From contig JAURFU010000005.1 of assembly GCA_030834165.1 (NCBI GenBank), positions 1-55,849 of the forward strand: a stretch of 55,849 nt of DNA, read 5' to 3'. Both the position numbers and the translations under genes were made by a program. Source of the DNA: Verrucomicrobiota bacterium (GTDB lineage: Bacteria; Verrucomicrobiota; Verrucomicrobiia; Opitutales; UBA953). Below the pieces are notes generated by a model. It was not told where the DNA came from, did no database searches, and worked only from the letters and a program-made list of their open reading frames with translations. Shown piece by piece: positions 8,197-16,993 of this stretch (position 1 is the first letter of the stretch; every line of letters begins with the position of its first letter).

Positions 8197-8433
8197 TTAT
8201 TCGTCGCCGTCCTTGCCGATGGCGTCGACCGGGCAGCCTTCGAGGGCTTCCATGCACTTGTCGATGCCTTCCTGGTCGGTCGGCTGGGCGAAGACGTAGG
8301 AATAACCGCCGTCATCCTGGCGGGTGAAGAACTTCGGGGCCGTCTCGCGGCAGAGGTCGCAGTCGATGCACTGCGAATCCACGTAGAATTTGCCCGCGAC
8401 GCTCTCGGGACGCTTGTCGTTCTTGTCGGCCAT
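8197..8433 (-). CDS. Single-cluster [4Fe-4S] ferredoxin
   Basis: A 78-aa soluble electron carrier. Cysteines C22, C25 and C28 (CIDCDLC) plus C67 in EGCPVDAI supply the four ligands of one [4Fe-4S] cluster; C60 is an extra cysteine. The lone cluster and acidic C-terminus resemble the ferredoxins that serve P450s or other mono-electron partners, but no partner lies nearby. The frame continues 13 codons upstream; ATG at 8433 fits the family start. It is followed by a clear terminator, so it is probably a single-gene transcript or the end of one with the gene at 8482-8931. Confidence 0.9.
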   Translation of the reverse strand: MADKNDKRPESVAGKFYVDSQCIDCDLCRETAPKFFTRQDDGGYSYVFAQPTDQEGIDKCMEALEGCPVDAIGKDGDE

Positions 8434-8481
8434 AGGACTACTACTATCAGGAAGCCCGCCCGCAGGTGTCAAGAATCCGCG

Positions 8482-8931
8482 TCAGTTCGCGGGCAGCATG
8501 ACCACGAGACGATACCGGAAGAAGCCATCGCGCCCGGCGAGGTAGGCGGCGGACAAACGATCGGCCGTGGCGAAGGTCACTTCGATGACGGCGTCGGGGG
8601 TCAGGTTCGGACGCAGGCCGGGGCCGGGCTGATGATCGTAGGCGGGCAGCGCGCGGACGACGACGGAAGCGACGGGCAGCTCGTGTTCCTGCTGGATGAC
8701 GAGGCGGAGGCGGGCGCGCGTGGCCGCGTCGACTCCCTCCCAGCAGAACAAGCTTTCGATCGCCGCGGCGTCGCGGCGGGCGAAGGCCGCGCGGAGATCT
8801 TCGGCCAGCACGCCGACGGTATGCGTCCGCCACCACGACCAGACCGCCACCAGCAGGAAGCCGAGCAGCAGGCCAAAGACCGCTGCGAAGGCGCGACGGA
8901 ACCAAGGTGAACGGAGGAGAAGCGGGCGCAC
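8482..8931 (-). CDS. Hypothetical protein with N-terminal membrane anchor
   Basis: Unrecognised, about 149 aa if started at GTG 8931. A basic N-terminus is followed by one membrane helix (FAAVFGLLLGFLLVAVWSWW) and then a soluble alpha/beta-looking domain with DLRAAFARRDAAAIESLF, which resembles the SnoaL/NTF2-like or DUF4878 style of lumenal domains; this is a guess. Starts further upstream would run into the divergent purM gene. GTG at 8976 is an alternative start. It lies 48 bp upstream of the ferredoxin gene in the same direction. Confidence 0.65.
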   Translation of the reverse strand: MRPLLLRSPWFRRAFAAVFGLLLGFLLVAVWSWWRTHTVGVLAEDLRAAFARRDAAAIESLFCWEGVDAATRARLRLVIQQEHELPVASVVVRALPAYDHQPGPGLRPNLTPDAVIEVTFATADRLSAAYLAGRDGFFRYRLVVMLPAN

Positions 8932-8985
8932 GCAGGAGAAGGACGTTGACCGAATAGCAGGGTCGGAGATAAGCACGCAAGAGCC

Positions 8986-10194
8986 ATGGCGCACGAAAGC
9001 AAGCCCTCCGCGGATTCCGGCCGATATGCGGCCCGGGGAGTCTCCGCCTCCAAGAGCGAGGTGCATGCCGCGGTCGACCGCCTCGACCCAGGCCTCTTCC
9101 CGCAGGCCTTCTGCAAGATCGTGGCCGACAACCTGACCGGGGACGCGTCCAAATGCGTCGTCACGCATTCGGACGGCTCCGGCACCAAGGCCCTGCTCGC
9201 CTATCTCTGGTGGAAGGAGACCGGCGACGCCTCCGTCTTCCGCGGCATCGCCCAGGACAGCATCGTCATGAACATCGACGACCTCCTGTGCGTCGGCGTG
9301 ACCAAGGGCGTCATCCTTTCCTCGACCATCAACCGCAACGCCAAGGCCATCCCCGGCGCGATCCTCGCGGAACTGATCAACGGCACGGAAGACGTGCTCG
9401 CCATGCTGCGGGCGCAGGGTTTCGGCATCACCTCCGGCGGCGGCGAGACCGCCGACGTCGGCGACCTCACGCCCACGCTCACCGTCGACTCCACCGCGAC
9501 CGCGATCCTCGCCCGCGCCGAAGTCGTGGACGCCGCGCGCGTCGTCCCCGGGCTCGTCATCGTCGGCATCGCCTCGTTCGGCCGCGCCACGTATGAGCAG
9601 GGCGAGAACAGCGGCATCGGCTCAAACGGCCTGACCAGCGCCCGCCACGAGCTCCTTTCCAAGTACTACGCGGAAAAGTATCCCGAAACCTATGACAAGG
9701 CCACCCCGGCGGACCTCGCCTACTGCGGCCCCCACCGGATGACGGACCCCCTGCCCGGCTCGACCCTGAACGTCGGACAAGCCCTGCTCTCCCCGACCCG
9801 GACTTACGCCCCGTATGTCCTGCGCCTGCTTCAGACGCTGGGCAGCCAGCGGGTCAAGGGCCTGGTCCACTGCTCCGGCGGTGGCCAGACCAAGTGCCGT
9901 CGCTTCGGGACCAAGGTTCATTTCATCAAGGATAACCTCTTCCCGACCCCCCCGATTTTCGCGGAAATCGCCAGGGTAAGCGGCACGGAACCCAAGGAAA
10001 TGCACCAAGTTTACAACATGGGGCACCGACTGGAGGTCTTTTTGGAGCCGGCGGACGCGGAAGCCGCCCTCCGGATCGCGGCCGAGCTAGGCCTCGAAGC
10101 CCGGATCATCGGACGGACCGAGGGGTCGACGCGTCCGGACGGCGCCAACCACGTCACCATCATCAAGGACGGTCAGACCCTGGCCTACGCCTGA
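8986..10194 (+). CDS. purM: Phosphoribosylformylglycinamidine cyclo-ligase (AIR synthase), long form
   Basis: Catalyses ATP-dependent closure of FGAM to AIR in purine synthesis. At 402 aa it is longer than E. coli PurM and resembles the long form seen in several non-proteobacterial phyla. Visible are the early [14 protein letters not shown] segment, the [11 protein letters not shown] metal/ATP region, the glycine-rich [16 protein letters not shown] segment and the C-terminal HRLEVFLEP strand. No other pur gene is adjacent. The ATG has only a weak purine-rich leader. GC drops in the 3' half. A tRNA on the opposite strand follows. Confidence 0.88.
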   Translation: MAHESKPSADSGRYAARGVSASKSEVHAAVDRLDPGLFPQAFCKIVADNLTGDASKCVVTHSDGSGTKALLAYLWWKETGDASVFRGIAQDSIVMNIDDLLCVGVTKGVILSSTINRNAKAIPGAILAELINGTEDVLAMLRAQGFGITSGGGETADVGDLTPTLTVDSTATAILARAEVVDAARVVPGLVIVGIASFGRATYEQGENSGIGSNGLTSARHELLSKYYAEKYPETYDKATPADLAYCGPHRMTDPLPGSTLNVGQALLSPTRTYAPYVLRLLQTLGSQRVKGLVHCSGGGQTKCRRFGTKVHFIKDNLFPTPPIFAEIARVSGTEPKEMHQVYNMGHRLEVFLEPADAEAALRIAAELGLEARIIGRTEGSTRPDGANHVTIIKDGQTLAYA

Positions 10195-10224
10195 GCAGCC
10201 GGGTAGGCCGGGGGGGCGTTCGGG

Positions 10225-10300
10225 TGGTCGGGCAGACAGGACTTGAACCTGCAACACCCTGCTCCCAAAGCAGGGACTCTACCAATTGAGATACTGCCCG
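10225..10300 (-). tRNA. tRNA-Pro (anticodon UGG)
   Basis: A 76-nt cloverleaf on the minus strand. Acceptor CGGGCAG pairs with CTGCCCG, with A73 and encoded CCA. Anticodon stem CCTGC/GCAGG closes the loop TTTGGGA, giving TGG with the G37 typical of proline tRNAs. The T loop is TTCAAGT. Confidence 0.95.
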
Positions 10301-10388
10301 GTACCCGAGAAAACAGTCTGATTTTGTGTTGCTGTCCCTGTCAAACCGCTAATCTCAAACTGTTCTAACCCGCAAAACTCCTCCACAC

Positions 10389-10889
10389 ATGGAAAACGAC
10401 AGCATCTCCTCCTCATCTTCCGAATCCAAACTCCCGCTGATCGTGGGCATCCTTGGTTTCGCTCTCGGCGCCGCCGGCCTCGTCCTCGGCATCAAGGCCA
10501 AGGGCGCCGCGCAGCTCGCCGGCGAAGACGCGGCCCTCGCGAAGTCCCAGGTCGCCGAACTCGGCGCCACGATCTCCGCCAAGGCCAACGCCGCCGACGT
10601 CCAGGCCCTCGCCACCGACCTCGCCTCCACCAAGCAGCAGATCGAATTCAACGAAAAGACCCTCGCCGACCGGATCGACGAGCTACAGAAGGTCGCCGCC
10701 GCCCCGAAGGCCCCCGGCTCCGGCAAGGTCCCCACTCCCGCCGGCCCCGGCGAACACGTCGTCGCGAAGGGCGAGACCCTGGGCGGCATCGCCAAGAAGA
10801 ACGGCATCTCCCTCAAGGCCATCCAGGACCTGAACCCGGGCGTCAACCCGAACCGCCTGCAGATCGGTCAGAGGCTGAAGGTCAAGTAA
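10389..10889 (+). CDS. Membrane-anchored LysM-domain protein
   Basis: A 166-aa envelope protein. Residues 15 to 37 are a membrane helix (LIVGILGFALGAAGLVLGI), residues 40 to 105 an alanine-rich coiled coil, then a Pro/Gly linker and a C-terminal LysM domain (about 121 to 166, with GEHVVAKGETLGGIAKKNG and LQIGQRLKVK) that binds peptidoglycan. The layout suggests an inner-membrane trimer or dimer reaching the cell wall. The upstream gap holds a tRNA and an AT-richer stretch that may contain the promoter. The NUDIX gene follows after 7 bp. Confidence 0.88.
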   Translation: MENDSISSSSSESKLPLIVGILGFALGAAGLVLGIKAKGAAQLAGEDAALAKSQVAELGATISAKANAADVQALATDLASTKQQIEFNEKTLADRIDELQKVAAAPKAPGSGKVPTPAGPGEHVVAKGETLGGIAKKNGISLKAIQDLNPGVNPNRLQIGQRLKVK

Positions 10890-10896
10890 GCCACGC

Positions 10897-11454
10897 ATGT
10901 CGGCGCCCTCTCGCTGGTCCGTCCGGCACGAAGAGCTCCACGCCGACTGCAGGGTTTTCCGGGTTTTCAAAGAACGCTGTCATCACCCTCTCGATCACCG
11001 GGAGGGTGATTTCTTTGTGCTCCGTTCCCGCGACTGGGTGCTCGCGCTTCCGGTCACGGACGACGGCCGTCTCGTGATGGTGCGGCAATACCGCTTCGGC
11101 ACGCGCGACCTCTCCACCGAAGCGCCGGGCGGCATCATGGAAGCGGGCGAAGACCCGCGCGTGACCGCCGCGCGCGAGACCGAGGAGGAGACCGGCTTCG
11201 CCGGCGGCCGCGCCCGCGTGCTCGGCACCTGCGCGCCGAACCCCGCCATCCAGTCCAACCGCTGCCACTTCGTGCTGCTCGAAGGCGTGCGCCCGACGGG
11301 CCGGCGCGAGCCCGACGAACACGAGGAGATCCAGGTCCTGGCCCTGTCGCCCAAGGCCGCCCTCGCGGAAGCGCTCGCCAACCCCGCGCAGCATTCGCTC
11401 GCCCTCCTCGCGCTCTATCGTCTTCGTGACGAACGGCCCGACCTCTTCTCATGA
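10897..11454 (+). CDS. NUDIX hydrolase (ADP-ribose pyrophosphatase-like)
   Basis: Hydrolyses a nucleoside diphosphate linked to another group, most likely ADP-ribose or a nucleotide sugar. The NUDIX box GX5EX7REXXEEXG spans residues 78 to 100, with the RETEEETG catalytic helix; the upstream VMVRQYRFGTR and following PN...S segments fit the ADPRase branch. At 185 aa it is of normal length. The stop overlaps the start of the PfkB kinase gene by four bases (ATGA), so the two are translationally coupled. A role in nucleoside or sugar salvage with that kinase is plausible but not shown. Confidence 0.9.
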   Translation: MSAPSRWSVRHEELHADCRVFRVFKERCHHPLDHREGDFFVLRSRDWVLALPVTDDGRLVMVRQYRFGTRDLSTEAPGGIMEAGEDPRVTAARETEEETGFAGGRARVLGTCAPNPAIQSNRCHFVLLEGVRPTGRREPDEHEEIQVLALSPKAALAEALANPAQHSLALLALYRLRDERPDLFS

Positions 11455-12395
11455 CCGCTCCCACCCGCATCAAGCACAAGGGCCGCGAGGCCGATCCCGT
11501 CCTCGTCGTCGGCTCCGTCGCCTACGACAGCATCATCACGCCGCACGACAAAGGCGAACGCATCCTCGGCGGCAGCGCCTCGTACGCCTGCCTCGCCGCG
11601 AGCTACTTCGCCCCGCCCCGCATCGTGGGCGTCGTCGGCCATGACTTCCGCGACCGCGACCGCAAGAAGCTCGCCAAGCGCGGCATCGACCTCGACGGAC
11701 TGCTCACGGACTCCTCCGGGCGCACGTTCGCCTGGCGCGGCCGCTACCACGAGAACTACAACCGTCGCGACACCGAGGACCTGCAGCTCAACGTCTTCGA
11801 GCACTTCAAGCCGCGCCTGCCCGAGGCGCACCTCGCGACGCCGTTCGTCATGCTCGGCAACATCCGACCCGACCTCCAGCTCGACGTCCTCAACCAGCTC
11901 GCCGCCCCGCGCTTCGTCCTCGCCGACACCATCGACATCTGGATCGAGACGCAGCGCGACAAGCTCGGCGAAGTCATGCGCCGCGCCGACCTGCTCGTCG
12001 TCAACGACACCGAGTCGACCAAGCTGACCGGCGAGAGCAACGTGATCGTCGCCGGCCGCGAGCTGCGCAAGCACGGCTGCAAGACCGTCATCATCAAGAA
12101 AGGCGAGCACGGCGCCGTGCTCTTCCATGAGGAAGGGATGTTCGCCCTGCCCGCCTATCCCGTGACCGAGCTGCGCGACCCCACCGGCGCCGGCGACAGC
12201 TTCGCGGGCGCGCTCCTCGGTCACCTCGCCGCGACCGGCGCCACCGACTTCGCCGCGCTCAAGCAGGCCATGATCTACGGCACCGCCGTCGCCAGCCTGA
12301 CCGTCGAGGCGTTCTCGACCGACCGCCTGGCCAAGGCCGGCTGCCGCGAGATCCGCGCGCGACGCAAGGAGCTGCTGAAGCTGATCAAGGCCTAG
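11451..12395 (+). CDS. PfkB family carbohydrate/nucleoside kinase
   Basis: Ribokinase-like kinase, 314 aa. The N-terminal PfkB signature is GGSASYACLAASYF (about residue 43 to 56) and the C-terminal one DPTGAGDSFAGALLGHL (about 244 to 260), with the catalytic Asp in GAGD. The substrate cannot be named: ribose, adenosine and fructose kinases share these motifs. It overlaps the upstream NUDIX gene. Its TAG stop lies within the tetranucleotide CTAG, which also holds the stop of the convergent gene on the other strand. Confidence 0.9.
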   Translation: MTAPTRIKHKGREADPVLVVGSVAYDSIITPHDKGERILGGSASYACLAASYFAPPRIVGVVGHDFRDRDRKKLAKRGIDLDGLLTDSSGRTFAWRGRYHENYNRRDTEDLQLNVFEHFKPRLPEAHLATPFVMLGNIRPDLQLDVLNQLAAPRFVLADTIDIWIETQRDKLGEVMRRADLLVVNDTESTKLTGESNVIVAGRELRKHGCKTVIIKKGEHGAVLFHEEGMFALPAYPVTELRDPTGAGDSFAGALLGHLAATGATDFAALKQAMIYGTAVASLTVEAFSTDRLAKAGCREIRARRKELLKLIKA

Positions 12396-12595
12396 CCCCG
12401 GGGGCGGCCGAGCATCCGCCACAGCACGAACAGGAGCCCGCCGGAGAAGACCAGGTCGCCCAGCACGAGCGGCCAGAGCTTCGGGAGCTTCTGCGCGAAC
12501 AGCCCGTAGCCGAGCGCGACGGCCTGCAGGACGACCAGGATGGACAGGAAAGGGACGAAGCGGCGGAGCTTGGCCAGCGGATCGGGGGAGTTCAT
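12392..12595 (-). CDS. Small two-helix membrane protein
   Basis: A 67-aa protein with a short basic N-terminus and two membrane helices (FVPFLSILVVLQAVALGYGLF and PLVLGDLVFSGGLLFVLW). I do not recognise the family. Its start overlaps the coaX stop (ATGA), so it is the last gene of the grpE-to-coaX run. Longer upstream starts exist but would overlap coaX deeply. Its stop is interleaved with the convergent kinase stop. Confidence 0.7.
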   Translation of the reverse strand: MNSPDPLAKLRRFVPFLSILVVLQAVALGYGLFAQKLPKLWPLVLGDLVFSGGLLFVLWRMLGRPRG

Positions 12596-13344
12596 GCGAA
12601 ACGACGGCGATGGGCCTCGGCGAGGCCGAGGAGCGTGAGATGCGGTTCGTGCGCGACGCGGTCGCGCCACGCCGCCGGCAGGTAGACCGCGGCGCCGCCG
12701 GTGACGATCACCTTGGGCATCGGCGAACCTTGGCGGACGAGCTCGGCGCAGACGCCGTCGAGGAGCGCCCCGATCATGCCGGCGAAGCCCAGGGCGCAGC
12801 CCGCGCGCATGGCGTCGACGGTGGACTTGCCGATGGCGGGTCCGCCGAGGAGCGCGGCCGGATCGAGCGCCGGGAGCAACGCGGTGCGCTCGTGGAGGTA
12901 ACGCGTCATCACGCCCAGGCCGGGCGCGATGATGCCGCCGGCGTAACCGCGCTCGGTGAGGATGTCGACCGTCGTGGCCGTGCCCATGCCGACGATCACC
13001 GCGGGCGCGCCGGCGACGAGCTGGGCGCCGACGCAGTCCGCGAGGCGGTCCTGGCCGACCTCGGCCGGCGTCGGATAGTCGAAGCCAAGGCCCTTGACGG
13101 TGTCATGGCGGAGATGGAAGCAGGGACGGCCGCTGCTGAGGAGGGCGGGCTGGAGCACGGCGGTCGCGGCGGGGACGACGCTGGCGTAAGCGACGCCGTC
13201 GGTCGGATGCGCCGCGAGCAAGGCCGTCAGCGCGACGGTGTCGAGCGCGGCGGTCGGCACTTCGCCATGGGCGAGGACGCGACGTCCGTCGACGACGCCC
13301 CAATGGGCGTGCGTGTTGCCGACATCGAGACAGAAGAGAGCCAC
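12592..13344 (-). CDS. coaX: Type III pantothenate kinase
   Basis: Phosphorylates pantothenate in the first step of CoA synthesis, in an ATP- and monovalent-cation-dependent way. About 250 aa as usual for the family. Motifs: FCLDVGNTH near the N-terminus (ATP-binding Asp), the GQDRLADCVGA helix, GMGTATTVDI (phosphate-binding), and YAGGIIAPGLGVM. Start GTG at 13344 puts LDVGNT at the right place; the frame extends upstream without homology. It follows birA, a pairing that is common, and the window also carries coaC, another CoA-pathway gene. Confidence 0.92.
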   Translation of the reverse strand: MALFCLDVGNTHAHWGVVDGRRVLAHGEVPTAALDTVALTALLAAHPTDGVAYASVVPAATAVLQPALLSSGRPCFHLRHDTVKGLGFDYPTPAEVGQDRLADCVGAQLVAGAPAVIVGMGTATTVDILTERGYAGGIIAPGLGVMTRYLHERTALLPALDPAALLGGPAIGKSTVDAMRAGCALGFAGMIGALLDGVCAELVRQGSPMPKVIVTGGAAVYLPAAWRDRVAHEPHLTLLGLAEAHRRRFA

Positions 13345-13382
13345 GGCGAGGAAGGTGTCGAGAGGTCGGCCCGGCGCAAGCG

Positions 13383-14372
13383 TCAGGGTTTGCGCAGGGT
13401 GACTTCGCCCGACGAGACGACGGCCCGGCGGCCGCCGCCGGTACGCAGGATGAGCGAGCCCTCCTCGTCGATCCCGTCCACGATGCCCGCGATCGGATCG
13501 CCGCGGAGGCCGACGCGGACGGACTTGCCGGCCAGCACGTCGTAGGAGGACCAGAGCCTGCGGAAGGAGCGCGACCAGGTCCCCTCTTCGAACTGCTCCC
13601 ATGCGCGGAAGAGCGCCGCGATGACACCGGCGGCCACGCGGTTGAGGTCGAGCGGCGCGCCGAGCGCGGCTTCCAGCGATCCGGCGACCGTACGGAGCTC
13701 GGAGGGGAAATCCTTGGGCGCGCCGGTGAGGTTGAGCCCGACGCCGAAGACCAGCTCGCGCACGGAGTCCGCGTCGAGGCGCGCCTCGGTGAGCATGCCG
13801 GCGACCTTGCGGCCGTCGGCCGACTGCAGGTCGTTGGGCCACTTCAGGCCGAGCTTCAGGCCCAGCGCCTTCTCCACGTGCGCGCAGAGGGCGAGGCCCA
13901 TCCAGAGCGTGAACGGCCTGAGCCGTTCCGGCGGGATGAACGGCCGGAAGGCGAGCGAAAGGTAGAGGTTGCCGGCCGGCGCGCTGTGCCACTTGCGGCC
14001 GAGCCTTCCGCGGCCGGCCTTCTGCGTGCGGGCGAGGACGGCGAACGGCGCCTCCTGACCGACGGCGAGGCGGCGCTCGGCCTCGGAGTTGGTGCTGTCG
14101 ACCGCCGCGAGGAACTCGACCTTCGGCGCGACCTTCAGCCGGCGGAGATGGGCGTCGAGCAGGGCGTGGTCGAGCTGCCGCGGGACGGCGCGGAGCACGT
14201 AACCCTTGCGGGTCGAAGCCGCGAAGACGAAGCCCGCGGCGCGGAGACGCTCGAGCCGGCTCCAGATCGCCACGCGGGAGACGCCGAGCTCCTTGGCGAG
14301 ACGGTCGCCGCTGACGGGCTCGCCTTCGGCTTCGAGGAAGGCCAGGAGGATGCTGCTGTCGAGGTCGGCCAT
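13383..14372 (-). CDS. birA: Biotin-[acetyl-CoA-carboxylase] ligase with HTH repressor domain
   Basis: Bifunctional enzyme that makes biotinyl-AMP, biotinylates carboxylase carrier protein and, in its class II form, represses biotin genes. Residues 1 to 65 are a winged helix (DRLAKELGVSRVAIWSRLERL). The ligase domain has STNSEA, the biotinyl-AMP loop GRGRLGRKW, KWPNDL and KVAGMLTEA. The C-terminal SH3-like domain closes with ILRTGGGRRAVVSSGEVTL. At 329 aa it is full length. It lies between nadC (4 bp upstream) and coaX. Confidence 0.93.
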   Translation of the reverse strand: MADLDSSILLAFLEAEGEPVSGDRLAKELGVSRVAIWSRLERLRAAGFVFAASTRKGYVLRAVPRQLDHALLDAHLRRLKVAPKVEFLAAVDSTNSEAERRLAVGQEAPFAVLARTQKAGRGRLGRKWHSAPAGNLYLSLAFRPFIPPERLRPFTLWMGLALCAHVEKALGLKLGLKWPNDLQSADGRKVAGMLTEARLDADSVRELVFGVGLNLTGAPKDFPSELRTVAGSLEAALGAPLDLNRVAAGVIAALFRAWEQFEEGTWSRSFRRLWSSYDVLAGKSVRVGLRGDPIAGIVDGIDEEGSLILRTGGGRRAVVSSGEVTLRKP

Positions 14373-14376
14373 GGCT

Positions 14377-15303
14377 TCAGGGCCAGTCGAGGCCGAGGTC
14401 GCACCACGGCGCCGCGTGCGTGAGGGCGCCGCTCGAGACGAAGTCCGGCGCGAGCGCGCCGATCTCCGGAAGGGATTCGAGCGACACGCCGCCGCTGACC
14501 TCGGACCAGGCGCGGCCGCGGAGGAGCGGGATCGCCGCGCGCAGGTCGGCGAGCGGGAAGTTGTCGAGGAGCACCACGTCGGCGCCGGCCGCGAGGGCCG
14601 GCTCGAGCTGGTTGAGATGGTCGATCTCGACTTCGATGAGGAGGTCGGGGCGCTCGGCGCGGGCGCGCAGGACGAGCGCGGTGAGGCGTTCGCCCGCGGT
14701 GGCGCCGCCGGCCGCGAGATGGTTGTCCTTGACCATGATGCGGTCGAAGAGTCCGAGGCGGTGATTATAACCGCCGCCCTGGCCGACCGCGTATTTCTCC
14801 AGCATCCGGAAGCCCGGCGTGGTCTTGCGCGTATCCAGGAGCATCGTGGGCGACGCGCCCAGCGCGCGGACGTGGGCGCGCGTGTGCGTGGCCACGCCGC
14901 AGAGACGCTGCAGGAAGTTAAGGAGCACGCGTTCGGCGGCGAGCAGCTCGGACGCAGGCCCTTCGACCTCGGCCACCGCGGTCCCGGCCGGCACGTGCTG
15001 GCCGTCGCCGGCGAGCAAGGTCGCGCGGCAACGTCCGCCGTAGGCGGCGAAGACGAGTTCGATCAGGCCGAGGCCGGCGAGGACCATCGGGCGACGCGCG
15101 ACGACGCGGGCGCGCGCGCGCGCGGCCCCCGCGAGGAGGGCCCCCGAAGGATCGCCGGGGCGCGGCGGACGATGCGCGAGGCCGAGGCCGGCGAGGTCTT
15201 CCTCGCGGGCGAACTCGGCGAAGCGGAGCAACCAGGCGCGGTCCAGCTCCTCCCAGCGGAGACGGCGGATGAGTCGGTCGGTCTGGCCGGAGTCGCGCGG
15301 CAT
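14377..15303 (-). CDS. nadC: Nicotinate-nucleotide pyrophosphorylase (carboxylating)
   Basis: Quinolinate phosphoribosyltransferase of de novo NAD synthesis: quinolinate + PRPP gives nicotinate mononucleotide and CO2. At 308 aa it shows LNFLQRLCGVATHTRA, LLDTRKTTPGFRMLEKYAV and GGGYNHRLGLFDRIMVKDNHL, then IEVEIDHLNQ and VLLDNFPL of the barrel, all matching the family. nadA and nadB are not in the window. It is 39 bp after dnaJ and just before birA in the same direction. Confidence 0.95.
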   Translation of the reverse strand: MPRDSGQTDRLIRRLRWEELDRAWLLRFAEFAREEDLAGLGLAHRPPRPGDPSGALLAGAARARARVVARRPMVLAGLGLIELVFAAYGGRCRATLLAGDGQHVPAGTAVAEVEGPASELLAAERVLLNFLQRLCGVATHTRAHVRALGASPTMLLDTRKTTPGFRMLEKYAVGQGGGYNHRLGLFDRIMVKDNHLAAGGATAGERLTALVLRARAERPDLLIEVEIDHLNQLEPALAAGADVVLLDNFPLADLRAAIPLLRGRAWSEVSGGVSLESLPEIGALAPDFVSSGALTHAAPWCDLGLDWP

Positions 15304-15342
15304 GGCCTCACCTTACGCCCCCCGCCCTCGCGGGCAAGGGGG

Positions 15343-16476
15343 TTAAGGGAAGAACTTCTTGAACTTCGAACGCCAGGATTCGGAGACCGGCGCGGCCTCG
15401 TCGCCGCAGGCGGCGGCGTAAGCCCTGAGGGCCTCCTTCTCCTTGTCGGTCATCTTCTTCGGCACGTCGATGTCGACGCGCACGAGCAGGTCGCCGGCGA
15501 CCGAGCCGCGGAGCGGGGGCATGCCCTCGCCGCGGAGGCGGAAGATCGTGCCGCCCTGGGTCCCGGCGGGGATGTTGAGGTTGGTCTTCCCTTTCAGTTT
15601 GGGGACGACGATCTTGCCGCCGAGGGCCGCGACCGAGAACTTCACCGGCACGCTGCAGGCGAGGTCGTCGCCGTCGCGTTCGAAGAGCTCGTGCTCCTGG
15701 ACGGTGATGTAGACGTAGAGATCGCCCGCCTGGGCGCCGCGGCGGCCCGCGGAGCCGTTGCCGCTCGAGCGGAGCTTCGTCCCGGTGTCGACGCCCGGGG
15801 GGATGCGCACGTTGACGCTGGATTCGGCGACCGTCCGGCCTTCGCCGGAGCAGGCCTTGCAGGGCTTGTCGATGCGCTCGCCTTCGCCGGCGCAGCTCGG
15901 GCAGGTCTGCTTCATCGAGAAGAACCCTTGCGAGCGGACCACCTGGCCGTGGCCATGGCAGGTCGGGCAGCGGGTCTTCTTCGCGCCGGCCTCGGCGCCG
16001 GAACCCGCGCACTTCGCGCAGGCGACGTGCTTGCGGTAAGGGATCTTCCGTTCGACGCCTTCGGCGGCTTCTTCGAGCGTCACCTTCAGGTCGACGCGCA
16101 GGTCTTCGCCGGCGTTGTCATGACCGCCCCCTCCCCCGCCGCCGAAGATGTCGCCGAAACCGCCGCCGCCGAACATCTGTTCGAAGATGTCGCGGGGATC
16201 GGCGCCGCGGAAACCGCCGCCGGCCGGACCGCGGGGACCGCCGCCCATGTTCGGGTCGAAGGCCGCCTCGCCGTGCTGGTCGTAAAGCCTGCGCTTGGCT
16301 TCGTCGCCGAGGATCTCGTAGGCGCGCGAGACCTTCTTGAACTTCTCCTCGGCCGCCTTGTCGCCGGGGTTGCGGTCGGGGTGGAACTCCATGGCCTTCT
16401 TGCGGTAGGCCTTCTTGAGTTCGTCGGCGGACGCGGATTTCGCGACCCCGAGCAGGCTGTAATAATCTTCGGCCAT
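15343..16476 (-). CDS. dnaJ: Chaperone DnaJ
   Basis: Hsp40 co-chaperone that stimulates DnaK ATPase and holds unfolded proteins. Full length at 377 aa: J domain with the HPD motif at residues 32 to 34, a Gly/Phe-rich linker (about 75 to 115, including a run of glycines), four zinc-binding repeats (CAKCAGSG, CPTCHGHG, CPSCAGEG, CKACSGEG) and the C-terminal peptide-binding domains. It follows grpE by 9 bp; dnaK itself is not in the window. Confidence 0.97.
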   Translation of the reverse strand: MAEDYYSLLGVAKSASADELKKAYRKKAMEFHPDRNPGDKAAEEKFKKVSRAYEILGDEAKRRLYDQHGEAAFDPNMGGGPRGPAGGGFRGADPRDIFEQMFGGGGFGDIFGGGGGGGHDNAGEDLRVDLKVTLEEAAEGVERKIPYRKHVACAKCAGSGAEAGAKKTRCPTCHGHGQVVRSQGFFSMKQTCPSCAGEGERIDKPCKACSGEGRTVAESSVNVRIPPGVDTGTKLRSSGNGSAGRRGAQAGDLYVYITVQEHELFERDGDDLACSVPVKFSVAALGGKIVVPKLKGKTNLNIPAGTQGGTIFRLRGEGMPPLRGSVAGDLLVRVDIDVPKKMTDKEKEALRAYAAACGDEAAPVSESWRSKFKKFFP

Positions 16477-16485
16477 CGCAGGGGC

Positions 16486-16989
16486 TTACTGGGCGGGACC
16501 GGCGGAGACGAAGACGGCGGCCGGGCGGAGCACGCGGTCATGGAGCAGCCAGCCGGAGCGGGCGACGCGCACCACCGTGCCCTCGGCGACGTCGGCGGAG
16601 GCTTCGGAGCCGACGGCTTCGTGACGCGACGGATCGAAAGGCTGGCCGACCGGATTCACTTCGACGAGGCCCTGGCCGGCGAGGATGCCGCGGAGCTGGC
16701 CGACGGCCATGCGGAAACCCTCGGCGACGGCGCGGCCGTCGGTCTGCGTGGAAGCGGACTCCAGTCCGAGCGCGAGCGAATCGAGCGCGGGGAGCAGGTC
16801 TTCGAGCAAGCCGGACGTCGCGAACTTACGCAGCTCCTCGCGCTCGCGCTGATGGCGGCGCTGCTGGTTCTGCTGGTCGGCGTTGCTGCGGAGCACGGTG
16901 TCCTTGAGACGGGCGACCTCGCCCTCGAGTTCGGCGAGGCGGACGGACGGATCGGCGGGTTCAGGGGCGGTGGAAGCGGGTTCGGTCAT
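16486..16989 (-). CDS. grpE: Nucleotide exchange factor GrpE
   Basis: Exchanges ADP for ATP on DnaK. The 167-aa protein has a long N-terminal helix (LEGEVARLKDTVLRSNADQQN, then RQREREELRKFA) and the C-terminal beta domain with GFRMAVGQLRGIL, PFDPSRHEAVG and EGTVVRVARSGWLLHDRVLRPA. ATG at 16989 begins the acidic N-terminus; the frame is open further up but only with shadow sequence. It lies 4 bp after the AsmA-like gene and 9 bp before dnaJ. Confidence 0.95.
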   Translation of the reverse strand: MTEPASTAPEPADPSVRLAELEGEVARLKDTVLRSNADQQNQQRRHQREREELRKFATSGLLEDLLPALDSLALGLESASTQTDGRAVAEGFRMAVGQLRGILAGQGLVEVNPVGQPFDPSRHEAVGSEASADVAEGTVVRVARSGWLLHDRVLRPAAVFVSAGPAQ

Positions 16990-16993
16990 AAGA

